Part shown: one piece after another, positions 34,645-42,690 of the stretch
Layout: each line of letters begins with the position of its first letter
How positions within the stretch are numbered: the first letter of the stretch is position 1
Source of the DNA: JBAXTZ01 sp037129925
GTDB taxonomy: Bacteria; Bacillota; Negativicutes; JBAXTZ01
Assembly: GCA_037129925.1 (NCBI GenBank)
Contig: JBAXTZ010000011.1
Span: 19,583-83,582 of the forward strand
Direction: 5' to 3'
Length of the DNA stretch: 64,000 nucleotides
Translations under genes and position numbers: made by a program
The notes under the pieces: generated by a model
What the model saw: the letters and a program-made list of their open reading frames with translations, nothing else
Databases searched by the model: none
Told to the model about the DNA's origin: nothing

Positions 34645-36252
34645 TTAGAAGAATACTGTGAATTCTGATTTGTAGATTTGACGAGCTTGATTCATCGGGG
34701 AAACATTGGTATCATGATTGATAAAAGTTGCTTGTGCTGCTGCCAAGTTTTGATCAATCGCGGTAGTGTAAGAGTAGCTTAAGTGCCAGTCCATGTTTTT
34801 CGCCGGCGCCCAATCTAAACCAATTTCAAATCCTTGAGCATTACCATTCATTCCGTAAGCATCTATGCCACTTGAACTAATAGTATCCCAAGTAGGTCCG
34901 CCCCAACTTAGTGAGCTGACATCATAGTTCGGGCTGGTCCAGACCGAGTTGGCGCCAGTTGAGGCGTACATGCCATACACGTTCATCGAACCTTTTACAG
35001 CTGGGTTATAAGTGCCATAGTCCAAACGTCCCAACCACGACAAGTTTTGTTGACTGCCAATTGAAGGTGCTGATGTCTGCCCAACTAACGCATAAGCGCT
35101 AGCGTTAGTAGCCGCAAAGGCTGTAACCTGAATCATCGGAGTCAATTGATAGTCTGCGCCGATTTCGATGAATTGCGCCGGCGGAGTTGACAAGTTCGTG
35201 AACGGGTAATTTGACGAGTCGTTTCCACCTTTATTATATTGTCCCCAACCTTGATAATAACCAAGTGACACATTGGCTGGTCCCATGTTATAACCCATAT
35301 CTAAACCAGTCAAAAGTGCTTGATTTAACAACTCTGGCTGATGGTTTACAGGGTTGTTAGGCTGAAATTTGGTTTGTACACCGTTAATGTCAAAACCGGC
35401 AAACAAATCACCTTTGAAAGATCCAGAGGCAAACGCCATGCGTGCGCCATCTAAACGGCTGTCAGTAACCAATCCGCCGTGTCCGGCAGTGTTGGTGAAC
35501 GGCAGGTTGTCTTCAAAGCGACCAACGTACCAAGTTTGACCAAGAGCGCTACCATAAAAATACGCGCTACGAATCATTGTTTCAATGGCATCGCGGTTGT
35601 CAAAATATTGATTCCTAAGACTTGGTGGATCTGACAACGGACCTTCTAGCAAAGGCGCGATGAAACGCAATTCGGCATAATATTTCCAGTTGCCGTCGAT
35701 GTTACCGTTTATTTGCGGTTGCACGAACATCAAAGTATTCGGTGATGTTTGTGTTCCCCAAGTTTTTGTAGTTTTATCATAAACTGGAGTAGTGTTTGGA
35801 TCTATCTGGATTTGAGCTTGGAACGAAAATTTAGGCATCAAATCAATTTGCGCCTGAATTCCAGTTACTTGAGCTTGCAACGCGTCAACTTTTACACCCA
35901 TAGCGTCTAGTTCTGCGGCAAACTCGGCTGCTAAGCGTTGAATCAACGAGCGATCTTGTTTGCTCACGTTATCTAACGACGCGCCGCCGACTGCGGAAAA
36001 CTTTTTCATTACGTTCGCGATCATCACTGCCGCTTCATAGCGGGTAATTGTTCGACTACCGGCGAAAGTTGTCGGTGTTTCTCCGGTAACGATACCATCT
36101 TTTTGCAATTGGGCTATTGCTGAATACGCCCAGTGGTTTGCCGGTACATCGCTAAACATAGCAACGGCGTTGCCAGTGGTTGCTGCAAAACCCACAGCGC
36201 TTGCAGTCAGTAGAAAGCAAGTGATTAGCAGGACTGCTAATAATTTTCTCAT
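34645..36252 (-). CDS. SLH-domain porin (OmpM type) linking outer membrane to peptidoglycan
   Basis: A 535-residue protein typical for diderm Firmicutes. After the signal peptide (residues 1-24) one SLH domain (about 31-90) has FSDVPANHWAYSAIAQLQKDG and the ITRYEAAVM signature corresponding to the usual TRAE motif, which binds cell-wall polymers. A coiled-coil stalk (about 95-135) leads to a beta-barrel of about 400 residues ending in EFTVFF. OmpM proteins both form pores and tether the outer membrane. A consensus promoter and a 5' UTR hairpin precede it, which fits an abundant protein. It has its own terminator. Confidence 0.95.
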   Translation of the reverse strand: MRKLLAVLLITCFLLTASAVGFAATTGNAVAMFSDVPANHWAYSAIAQLQKDGIVTGETPTTFAGSRTITRYEAAVMIANVMKKFSAVGGASLDNVSKQDRSLIQRLAAEFAAELDAMGVKVDALQAQVTGIQAQIDLMPKFSFQAQIQIDPNTTPVYDKTTKTWGTQTSPNTLMFVQPQINGNIDGNWKYYAELRFIAPLLEGPLSDPPSLRNQYFDNRDAIETMIRSAYFYGSALGQTWYVGRFEDNLPFTNTAGHGGLVTDSRLDGARMAFASGSFKGDLFAGFDINGVQTKFQPNNPVNHQPELLNQALLTGLDMGYNMGPANVSLGYYQGWGQYNKGGNDSSNYPFTNLSTPPAQFIEIGADYQLTPMIQVTAFAATNASAYALVGQTSAPSIGSQQNLSWLGRLDYGTYNPAVKGSMNVYGMYASTGANSVWTSPNYDVSSLSWGGPTWDTISSSGIDAYGMNGNAQGFEIGLDWAPAKNMDWHLSYSYTTAIDQNLAAAQATFINHDTNVSPMNQARQIYKSEFTVFF

Positions 36253-36272
36253 ATTGTTCCTCCTCGATAATT

Positions 36273-36288
36273 GTCTGCACGAACAGAC
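36273..36288 (-). promoter_or_regulatory. 5' UTR hairpin of the SLH porin mRNA
   Basis: An inverted repeat GTCTG/CAGAC with a six-base loop near the predicted 5' end of the porin message, about 20 bases before the start codon. Such 5' hairpins stabilise abundant outer-membrane protein mRNAs; the function here is inference. Confidence 0.45.
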
Positions 36289-36299
36289 TTTTCTGCCTC

Positions 36300-36328
36300 A
36301 TTGTACTATGGGAAAGTATTATTCGCAA
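36300..36328 (-). promoter_or_regulatory. promoter of the SLH porin gene
   Basis: On the minus strand TTGCGA (36323-36328) and TACAAT (36300-36305) are 17 bases apart. The -10 box is about 48 bases upstream of the start, and GGAGGA precedes the ATG. The sequence further upstream to 36405 is A/T-rich, possibly an UP element, with no ORF. Confidence 0.7.
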
Positions 36329-36405
36329 TAGTTTTTTGCTTATAAGATTATTTTTTTGAGTTTATTTCGCTTTTTTTCGTATTAACTAATATTAACTAAT
36401 TTTTT

Positions 36406-37095
36406 CTAACCTTTTGTTTCTTCTGAACTGCCTGCGCCAGTTTCTCGTGTCCGGCGTCGATTTAGAAGATAGCCTGCCCCAAGTACAAATGCCGTAAGTA
36501 ACCCGTCAATCCCCAGTGCGTAACCATACAAGTAATCTTTCAGCCACAAATCAGTCGTAATCATGTTGGCAGCGGCATAGCCGAGAACCGCTCCGCCCAG
36601 ATAAATGACTGCCGGGAACTTATCAATCATCTTTAGCAACCACTGTGAGCTTAGCATCACAAAGGGAATGCTGATTGCGATACCTAAGATTACTAAACCT
36701 AGATGCCCGTCCGCCAGCGCAACGACCGCCAAGACATTATCCAGACTCATTATCGCATCGGCAATAATTATGGTGCGTATCGCCAGGCGCAGGTTTTCGG
36801 CTGCCTTATGTTCCGGCGCCTCTTCCGAGCCACCTGCCAATAATTTTATGGCAATCCAGATCAATGCCAATCCGCCCACTGCTTTGAGCAACGGTATTTG
36901 TATCAACATCGACGCGACAAAGGCAAAGGCGATTCGCAGACATATAGCTCCGCCCGTACCCCATAATATCGCTTGTTTCTGCTGTTTTTTCGGTAGATTT
37001 CGGCTGGCTAACGCAATCAAAATGGCATTATCCCCCGACAACAACAAGTCCACCAGCACAATTCCGCCGATTTGTAACAATATCGTAAAATCCAT
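36406..37095 (-). CDS. TerC family membrane protein (YjbE-like)
   Basis: An integral membrane protein of 229 residues with about seven segments. The family motifs are LVDLLLSGDNAILIALA and IADAIMSLDNVLAVVALA, whose acidic residues are conserved in TerC proteins. In Bacillus, TerC-like proteins export manganese or help metallate secreted enzymes; the role here is inferred. It starts one base after the birA stop with a GGAGG inside birA, so it is coupled to it. No yybP-ykoY riboswitch could fit upstream. Confidence 0.9.
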   Translation of the reverse strand: MDFTILLQIGGIVLVDLLLSGDNAILIALASRNLPKKQQKQAILWGTGGAICLRIAFAFVASMLIQIPLLKAVGGLALIWIAIKLLAGGSEEAPEHKAAENLRLAIRTIIIADAIMSLDNVLAVVALADGHLGLVILGIAISIPFVMLSSQWLLKMIDKFPAVIYLGGAVLGYAAANMITTDLWLKDYLYGYALGIDGLLTAFVLGAGYLLNRRRTRETGAGSSEETKG

Positions 37096-37096
37096 C

Positions 37097-37735
37097 TCAC
37101 GCCTCCAAGAAAAAAGGTTGTGATGTAGCGGTTTTCTGCGCGTTATACAGCGTGGCGATTGCCGCGAATCCGAACTGCGCTGTCAATTGATACCAGATAT
37201 CCAGTTGCTTTAGTATTCCGCTCAAAATAATTTCTTTGTCAAGTTTTGCACAGCCCAGCAACTTCAACGAAGTCGCGCTATCGATTAAATCACAGCTGTA
37301 ATCATTCCGATTGTGAGTAATATTCACACCGATACCAATAACTACGCACTCAGTTGATTCTCCCTGCCACACTGCCTCGCATAACACTCCGGCAAGCTTT
37401 TGACTATTGCAATAAATATCGTTTGGCCATTTGATGAGCGATTCCACACCGCAAACTGAACGCAATGATGAATTGAGCGCAACGCCCGCAAGCAACGAAA
37501 ATAATTTGATATTCTCCGGGCGACACTGCGGCCGAATTACTACTGAAAAGTATAGCCCTTTGCCCGCTGCAGAATGCCATTGATTAGCATTCTGCCCGCG
37601 TCCGGCAGTTTGCTGGTCAGCAATGACGACCAAACCCTCCACGCAACCAGCCGCCGCGCACTGTTTCGCAACGTCGTTAGTTGAAGTAACTACGTCAAAC
37701 CGCAGCAACTCTTGTCCAATGATTACTTTCTCCAT
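37097..37735 (-). CDS. birA: biotin-protein ligase without DNA-binding domain
   Basis: The enzyme attaches biotin to the carrier lysine of carboxylases and decarboxylases, using ATP. At 212 residues it has only the catalytic domain (plus a short C-terminal part) and lacks the HTH of BirA repressors. Motifs are TSTNDVAKQCA, the biotinyl-AMP loop GRGQNANQWHSAAGKGLYFSV (usually GRGRxGRxW) and IKWPNDIYCNSQKLAGVLCE. An organism with Na+-pumping decarboxylases would need it for the biotin subunit. It lies between the epimerase and terC genes. Confidence 0.92.
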   Translation of the reverse strand: MEKVIIGQELLRFDVVTSTNDVAKQCAAAGCVEGLVVIADQQTAGRGQNANQWHSAAGKGLYFSVVIRPQCRPENIKLFSLLAGVALNSSLRSVCGVESLIKWPNDIYCNSQKLAGVLCEAVWQGESTECVVIGIGVNITHNRNDYSCDLIDSATSLKLLGCAKLDKEIILSGILKQLDIWYQLTAQFGFAAIATLYNAQKTATSQPFFLEA

Positions 37736-37756
37736 CTCTTATTGTACCCTATACCC

Positions 37757-38626
37757 CTACAGCGGCCGGATAATAAACCGGCACGCAAATTGACCGCCGG
37801 GCGCCAAACGGATTATTCCTTCTTTATTGTCAAGCGACCCATCATGATTAACATTATCCGCCAAACCATACCACGGCTCGATGCACACAAACGGCGCTCC
37901 AGCCGGCGGCATCCAAACGCCGACATATGGCCAATTTTTACAGTCCACAGCGATTCCCTTGCCGTTGGCTTTGTTCACTAAGGCAACGGTTTTTGATGCC
38001 AAACCTTTAAAAACCAGCGCATCGTTCTTGAACAGCTCCATGGTCAAGTGGTGTTCGGCGGCGTTGTCGAAAAACAGTTCAGTCTGACCACTGTAATGCG
38101 GACCGTCTAGCAAATGAATACTGGCTGATTCAGCTTGAGATATTTGCAATAAATAATCCTCGATGGCTTCTCCGGCAAAGAGCGGGATATTAAAGCCGGG
38201 ATGAGCGCCGATTGAAAATAACATTTCATTTTTACCGGTATTGCTGACCGTATATTCAACTGCGACTGAGCAACCTTTAATCCGATAACCAATTTTCAAT
38301 TTAAAATCGAACGGGTAAAGCACGCGAGTGCTGGCGTCAGACTGTAAAGAAAACTCGAGGTAGTTTTCCGATTGAGCGGACAAAACAAATTCTTTATCGC
38401 GGGCGAAACCATGCTGACCGACAGAATAGTTCTTTCCTTTATATGAGTAACTGTCATTCTTTAACCGTCCGACAAACGGAAATAATACCGGAGCATGGCG
38501 CGACCAATGTTGCTTATCGGCTTGCCACAAATATTCCAAATCGTCGGCTTTGGTTTTTATGCTGGTCAGTTCTGCGCCATCACTTTTGGCTACCACTCTT
38601 ATCCGGTCATTTTCAATAGTGTACAT
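37757..38626 (-). CDS. aldose 1-epimerase family protein (LacX-like)
   Basis: A 289-residue beta-sandwich enzyme of the galactose mutarotase superfamily. It begins with YTIENDRIRVVAKSDGAELTSIK, has HAPVLFPFVGRLKNDSY, GQHGFARDKEF with the catalytic histidine region, FSIGAHPGFNIPL and the C-terminal VCIEPWYGLAD. Closest in pattern to LacX-type proteins, which act on hexose or hexose phosphates; the substrate is not known. ATG at 38626 after GGAGG is the true start; the frame is open farther upstream but crosses the DUF3795 gene. Confidence 0.88.
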   Translation of the reverse strand: MYTIENDRIRVVAKSDGAELTSIKTKADDLEYLWQADKQHWSRHAPVLFPFVGRLKNDSYSYKGKNYSVGQHGFARDKEFVLSAQSENYLEFSLQSDASTRVLYPFDFKLKIGYRIKGCSVAVEYTVSNTGKNEMLFSIGAHPGFNIPLFAGEAIEDYLLQISQAESASIHLLDGPHYSGQTELFFDNAAEHHLTMELFKNDALVFKGLASKTVALVNKANGKGIAVDCKNWPYVGVWMPPAGAPFVCIEPWYGLADNVNHDGSLDNKEGIIRLAPGGQFACRFIIRPL

Positions 38627-38636
38627 TTTCCCTCCG

Positions 38637-38948
38637 TCAAGACAGCTTTTGGTTTTGCTCTTCGATAAACTTATCGACTCCAATAGTCCGCATTCGCTGC
38701 AAATTTTCAATGCGGTTGGAGCGGAAGAAATAATAAAATATCTTTGCGATGAAGTTCCACAATTTCTTGCAGTCACGAAAATTGGTGAAGGCTTTACATT
38801 CCGAACAATTGCGCTGCCCTTTCTCGATGTTGCACTTACGCACCGGGCAGGAAGCGAATCGCTGTTTGCCACTGGCGCAACCCAGGCATTTTCCTTTTTT
38901 GTAAGCGCCGCAATTCGAACAAATTATTCCACAATAGGCTATTTCCAT
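38637..38948 (-). CDS. cysteine-rich DUF3795 protein
   Basis: The protein has 103 residues with cysteine clusters: CGIICSNCGAYKKGKCLGC, CPVRKCNIEKGQRNCSEC and DCKKLW. The arrangement fits DUF3795, small proteins thought to bind zinc or an iron-sulfur cluster, of unknown function and common in anaerobes. A GGAGAG ribosome site is present. It is 17 bases from the OppA gene and 10 bases from the epimerase gene. Confidence 0.8.
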   Translation of the reverse strand: MEIAYCGIICSNCGAYKKGKCLGCASGKQRFASCPVRKCNIEKGQRNCSECKAFTNFRDCKKLWNFIAKIFYYFFRSNRIENLQRMRTIGVDKFIEEQNQKLS

Positions 38949-38965
38949 GTTTCTCTCCTATATTA

Positions 38966-40549
38966 TCATTCAATTTCGATAGTTTTCAAAAATACATCGC
39001 CAAGAGCGTTGTGGTTAAAGTTTTTCACCCGTGGCGCTATACACAGGGTGTCCGTGTAATAATATATCGGAATAATCGCAAATGATTGCATCAGAGTGTT
39101 TTCGGCTTCGTGTAATAATTTGGAGCGCATACGCTTGTTGTCAACTTTATTGCTTCCCAACAAGACTGCGTCAAAAATCTTGTCACGATAATTCGCCTTA
39201 GGCGTTCCCAACTGTTCACAAAACAGCGACAAAAAAGTATAGGGGTCGGCGTAATCCGCCGTCCAGCCGTCACGGGTAATCGCGTAATCATATTTGCGCC
39301 GGGTAGCCAAAAAAACTTTCCATTCCATATTAGTCAGCCGGATGTTAACGCCAAGATTGTTTCGCCACATCTCTTGCACAGCTTCCGCCATCTGTTTGTG
39401 TTCATCGGCAGTATTATATAACACCGCTACATCGGGAAACCCCTTGCCGCCCGGGTACCCGGCTTCGGCTAGCAGCGTTCGCGCGGTTGCGACATCATTA
39501 TCCCGAAAATAATCACCGCCCACTGTTCGAAAGTCTGAACCTTCCTGATAATCGGCAATTCCCGGCGAAACGAGCGCCATCGCCGGTTGTTGTCCGCCTT
39601 TGAGAACTTGTTCGACCAATGCCTTACGGTTTAGCGCCAAACAAAATGCCTGACGCACCCGGGCATCATTAAATGGCGCTTGCTGATTGTTGAACGAATA
39701 AAAATAAGTTCCTAACAGCGGCAGGATTTTTAATTTATTTTCTGCCGTTAGTCGGGGAATTTCCGCGAGCGGCGGGCTAAACAGGATGTCTAGCTGGTTG
39801 CCTTCGAGCATTGCCAGCAATGTTGAGCTGTTCTCGGTAATTACAAATTCGGCCTGCTGCAGTTTTACCACTTCAGCATTCCAGTAATTCTCATTTTTGA
39901 CAACTTCAATTTTGGAATTGTGCGACCAGTTTTTTAATTTGAACGCACCGTTACAAACTATCTTCTTAACATCGCTAAAAGTAGTCGGGTCACGTTCGAG
40001 TACCCGTTGGCACACTGGCGCGTAATAGTATGAAGTTAACAAATCCGGGAAGAACGGTGTCGGCTGTTCTAATTCGACTTCGATAGTATAATCGTCCGGA
40101 GTTTTGATGCCGACATCGGCGAGCGGGCATTTCCCACTATTGTAGCGCTCAGCATTCTTGATGAAATATAGTCCGTCAGCCGTGACGCTGGCAAATTTCG
40201 GATCGAGATGGGTACGCCAGGCGTAGGCAAAATCATTGGCCGTTACAGCGCTACCGTCCGACCACTTAGCGTCTTTTCTTAAATGAAACACGTATTTTGT
40301 GCCATCGTTAAGCGTTTCCCATCTTTCAGCGGCTGCTGGTTTTACTTCACCGGTAGCGTCCATATACGTCAGGCACTCGAATAATTGTTTAGCGACTAGC
40401 GCCTCATAGCGACCGCTGAGTTTTCGGGGATCAAGCGTTTCCGGCTCGTTATTTATCCCAATCCGTAACGGCAAATCGCTTTTGCCACAACCGGAAACAA
40501 ACAACGCCAGCAACAGCAATGACACTAACCAAATATTTTTAATTTTCAT
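38966..40549 (-). CDS. oppA: oligopeptide ABC transporter substrate-binding lipoprotein (OppA type)
   Basis: The protein has 527 residues. The signal peptide ends in the lipobox FVSGC, giving a lipid-anchored periplasmic protein. The SBP family 5 fold is shown by NEPETLDPRKLSGRYEALVAKQLFE, AERWETLNDGTKYVFHLRKDAKWSDG, FNNQQAPFNDARVRQAFCLALNR and the C-terminal IIPIYYYTDTL. No permease or ATPase genes are nearby, so it must work with a system elsewhere or serve as an accessory binding protein. Confidence 0.93.
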   Translation of the reverse strand: MKIKNIWLVSLLLLALFVSGCGKSDLPLRIGINNEPETLDPRKLSGRYEALVAKQLFECLTYMDATGEVKPAAAERWETLNDGTKYVFHLRKDAKWSDGSAVTANDFAYAWRTHLDPKFASVTADGLYFIKNAERYNSGKCPLADVGIKTPDDYTIEVELEQPTPFFPDLLTSYYYAPVCQRVLERDPTTFSDVKKIVCNGAFKLKNWSHNSKIEVVKNENYWNAEVVKLQQAEFVITENSSTLLAMLEGNQLDILFSPPLAEIPRLTAENKLKILPLLGTYFYSFNNQQAPFNDARVRQAFCLALNRKALVEQVLKGGQQPAMALVSPGIADYQEGSDFRTVGGDYFRDNDVATARTLLAEAGYPGGKGFPDVAVLYNTADEHKQMAEAVQEMWRNNLGVNIRLTNMEWKVFLATRRKYDYAITRDGWTADYADPYTFLSLFCEQLGTPKANYRDKIFDAVLLGSNKVDNKRMRSKLLHEAENTLMQSFAIIPIYYYTDTLCIAPRVKNFNHNALGDVFLKTIEIE

Positions 40550-40586
40550 ACGCTCTCCAATAAAACTCGCTACGTTCAGTACCGAC

Positions 40587-41369
40587 CTAGTAGCCCTCTA
40601 CTGTCGCTTTAATCGAGCAGTCTTCCAACACGAAGTAGTTTTTCTTATCTAAGCGGTACTCAAATTTCATGTCACCCTGACCGGCAACTTTTGCCCGGAT
40701 CAACCAATAGTGATCTTTGAGTTTATCGGCACGGAGAACATCCGGATTGGTATAACCAGTCTCTAGCACTTGAAAAACATCGTTATTCCACAGTGGCGAT
40801 AAATACCAATCGTAGCCGCTCTTGGGGTCAGATGGTAGTTTTACAAAAAATATATCGCCAACGAAAGCGGTTGTCCGCAGTTGATCGTTGATTAAGGAGA
40901 AGTTTTTCCAAGTGATTACGTTCACGGTGATTTTTTTGGAAAGATTTTGGTAAGTGACCTCAATCTCAGTGTGTCCAGACTTCAAAGCGGTATAGGCCTT
41001 GTCCGCGCGCATTGAGATGTCGGCGTTTTCCTGAAAGTAACGTGAAAAATCCGCGCCGGTTCGCACGGTAATCTGGCCTTTGATGGCGGAAATCGGCGTA
41101 ATATATAACGGCTGACCGCTGTACACGGTAATTGTGTCAGTGGCGATATCAAGAAACGGCGCGCCATTACGCGTTCCGGCAAAAATCAATAAGCATATCG
41201 GTGTCGGATCGTCAATTTCTTCATTTACCTTCGTCACGACTAGGCTATAATTTGAATATGCCAAATCGGAGTTTCCTAACACCGAATTATACAGTCCGTC
41301 TTCAGCAAATACCGGCACGCTCGCAGACACAAAAAAACAGATTAATAATAGTGCTATACTTCTTCTCAT
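40587..41369 (-). CDS. secreted chagasin-like (I42) protease inhibitor homologue A
   Basis: The protein has 260 residues. A signal peptide ends near residue 22 (VPVFA). The N-terminal part (about 75-155) resembles an Ig-like domain, and the C-terminal part (about 160-258) resembles chagasin, the inhibitor of papain-like cysteine proteases: DPKSGYDW (181-188) corresponds to the NPTTGYxW loop, and HYWLIRAKVAGQGDMKFEYR to the following strand pair. The third loop motif RPW is replaced (RLDKKN), so inhibitory activity is less sure than for its neighbour. It starts one base after the stop of the paralogous gene. Confidence 0.75.
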   Translation of the reverse strand: MRRSIALLLICFFVSASVPVFAEDGLYNSVLGNSDLAYSNYSLVVTKVNEEIDDPTPICLLIFAGTRNGAPFLDIATDTITVYSGQPLYITPISAIKGQITVRTGADFSRYFQENADISMRADKAYTALKSGHTEIEVTYQNLSKKITVNVITWKNFSLINDQLRTTAFVGDIFFVKLPSDPKSGYDWYLSPLWNNDVFQVLETGYTNPDVLRADKLKDHYWLIRAKVAGQGDMKFEYRLDKKNYFVLEDCSIKATVEGY

Positions 41370-41370
41370 C

Positions 41371-42147
41371 CTACGCTCCTGCTGCTACTTCAATAGTCAG
41401 TTCATAATTGCCAACGACGCTGTTGGCATCCCATGGTCGGGTATATTGCAACGTTAGTTTGGCCGTTCCTGCGGCTACTGCCTGGATTAAATAATATTTC
41501 TTCGACGGCGCGCCGGTCATTTTGTTGGCGATAGCGGCCGCGTTCAACATATAACCGCTGTCAGCAATATTTATATTAGCGCCCGCGGAGACTAATTGCC
41601 AATCATAACCGGTTGTCGGATTGCCGTTTAACTTTATCATTAACCAAGTGTATTGTGGCATCGAAATCGTTTGCTTATTAGCATTTTCTTCAACCACGTA
41701 AGGATTTACCACTTGAACTCCAAGGCGGTCGACCATAGCTCCGTCTTTAACTATTTTGGCTTCGGCTAACCCGGCTTTTATGGCGTCTCCGGAAAATTTG
41801 TAGGTTTTCAGTACGCTTGCTTGATTAAACAACGAGTTGAAGTTGTCATCGCCCACAAAAGCATAGCTATTGCTAAAACCACTAAACGCCTTGATATTCA
41901 GTGTTTGTCCGACAACTACTAATACACTTCTGGTCGAAAACGTCACCCCAGTGTCAGCTGTAGCTATTTGCACTAATTTCACCGGCATCGAAAAATCGCT
42001 GTCGGTATTCGAATTATCCGGGTAAGCAGAACTGCTGTCAGCTGGATCACCGGAACGGTCTGAATAGTAATAGCCATCAGTTGCATTGACCACAGAAACA
42101 CTAACTAGTGAAATTAATAGTAGGGCGATAAATAATACTTTTTTCAT
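41371..42147 (-). CDS. secreted chagasin-like (I42) protease inhibitor homologue B
   Basis: A 258-residue secreted protein with a signal peptide (residues 1-22) and a Ser/Asp-rich spacer. Residues about 70-150 form an N-terminal domain similar to that of the next gene. The C-terminal domain has all three chagasin loop motifs: NPTTGYDW (176-183), the glycine-containing loop around AVAAGTAKL and RPWD (237-240). By family it should block papain-like cysteine proteases in the periplasm or outside. It lies downstream of sixA with a GGAGG site. Confidence 0.85.
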   Translation of the reverse strand: MKKVLFIALLLISLVSVSVVNATDGYYYSDRSGDPADSSSAYPDNSNTDSDFSMPVKLVQIATADTGVTFSTRSVLVVVGQTLNIKAFSGFSNSYAFVGDDNFNSLFNQASVLKTYKFSGDAIKAGLAEAKIVKDGAMVDRLGVQVVNPYVVEENANKQTISMPQYTWLMIKLNGNPTTGYDWQLVSAGANINIADSGYMLNAAAIANKMTGAPSKKYYLIQAVAAGTAKLTLQYTRPWDANSVVGNYELTIEVAAGA

Positions 42148-42165
42148 ATTTCCTCCGTCTGTTTT

Positions 42166-42657
42166 TTAATCGTTACTTTTTGCAATCCGGGCGAGCGCAT
42201 CCGCTGTAAGATACCACTGAATTTTTCCGGTCGCCCGAATCAGCAAATCTCTGGTAGTTACTGCGCAAGCCGCGCCTTTGGCAATCGCCAGCCGCTCGCT
42301 TGTCATTCGTTCGAGCCATGCTCCCAAAGTCGGTTCGTGTCCAACGATGATTATCGTTGTGTCATCATGGTACCTTGACCACTCAAAATAAAGTTCTTCA
42401 AATAATCCTGCGGAAATTTCTTCGCGAATATAACGGTCACGGGTTTTTAGCACCAATGTCAACAAATCTGCCGTCTGCAACGCCCGCCTTAAATGACTGG
42501 AAAAAATCACCACTCGCTTGCGGTCTAGTAGCAGCTGTTTCAAGCCTTTTGCGGCTTTTTTCACCTTGGCAACGCCTTCCGCGGTCAACATACGCTCCCC
42601 ATCACCAAGGATGTTATATGGTTCGGCTATACCGTGTCTGAATAACACAATTTCCAA
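42166..42657 (-). CDS. sixA: SixA-type phosphohistidine phosphatase
   Basis: A histidine phosphatase of 163 residues. The catalytic RHG is at residues 7-9 (VLFRHGIAEP), the second arginine in SSHLRRALQTADLL, and the second histidine in IIVGHEPTLGAWL. SixA removes phosphate from Hpt or PTS histidines in some bacteria. The start is TTG at 42657 with AAGGAGG nine bases before it. It follows ppk1, a common order in Firmicutes and cyanobacteria, so a link to polyphosphate or PTS signalling is possible. Confidence 0.88.
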   Translation of the reverse strand: MEIVLFRHGIAEPYNILGDGERMLTAEGVAKVKKAAKGLKQLLLDRKRVVIFSSHLRRALQTADLLTLVLKTRDRYIREEISAGLFEELYFEWSRYHDDTTIIIVGHEPTLGAWLERMTSERLAIAKGAACAVTTRDLLIRATGKIQWYLTADALARIAKSND

Positions 42658-42690
42658 AAACTATTGCCTCCTTGTAGCCATACTTTGCAA

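Noticed and set aside
36605..37123. A 172-codon plus-strand ORF opposite the TerC gene
   Set aside because: Antisense of conserved membrane segments, without its own signals.
36396..38626. Manganese (yybP-ykoY) riboswitch for the TerC gene
   Set aside because: The gene is directly downstream of birA with a one-base gap, leaving no leader space.
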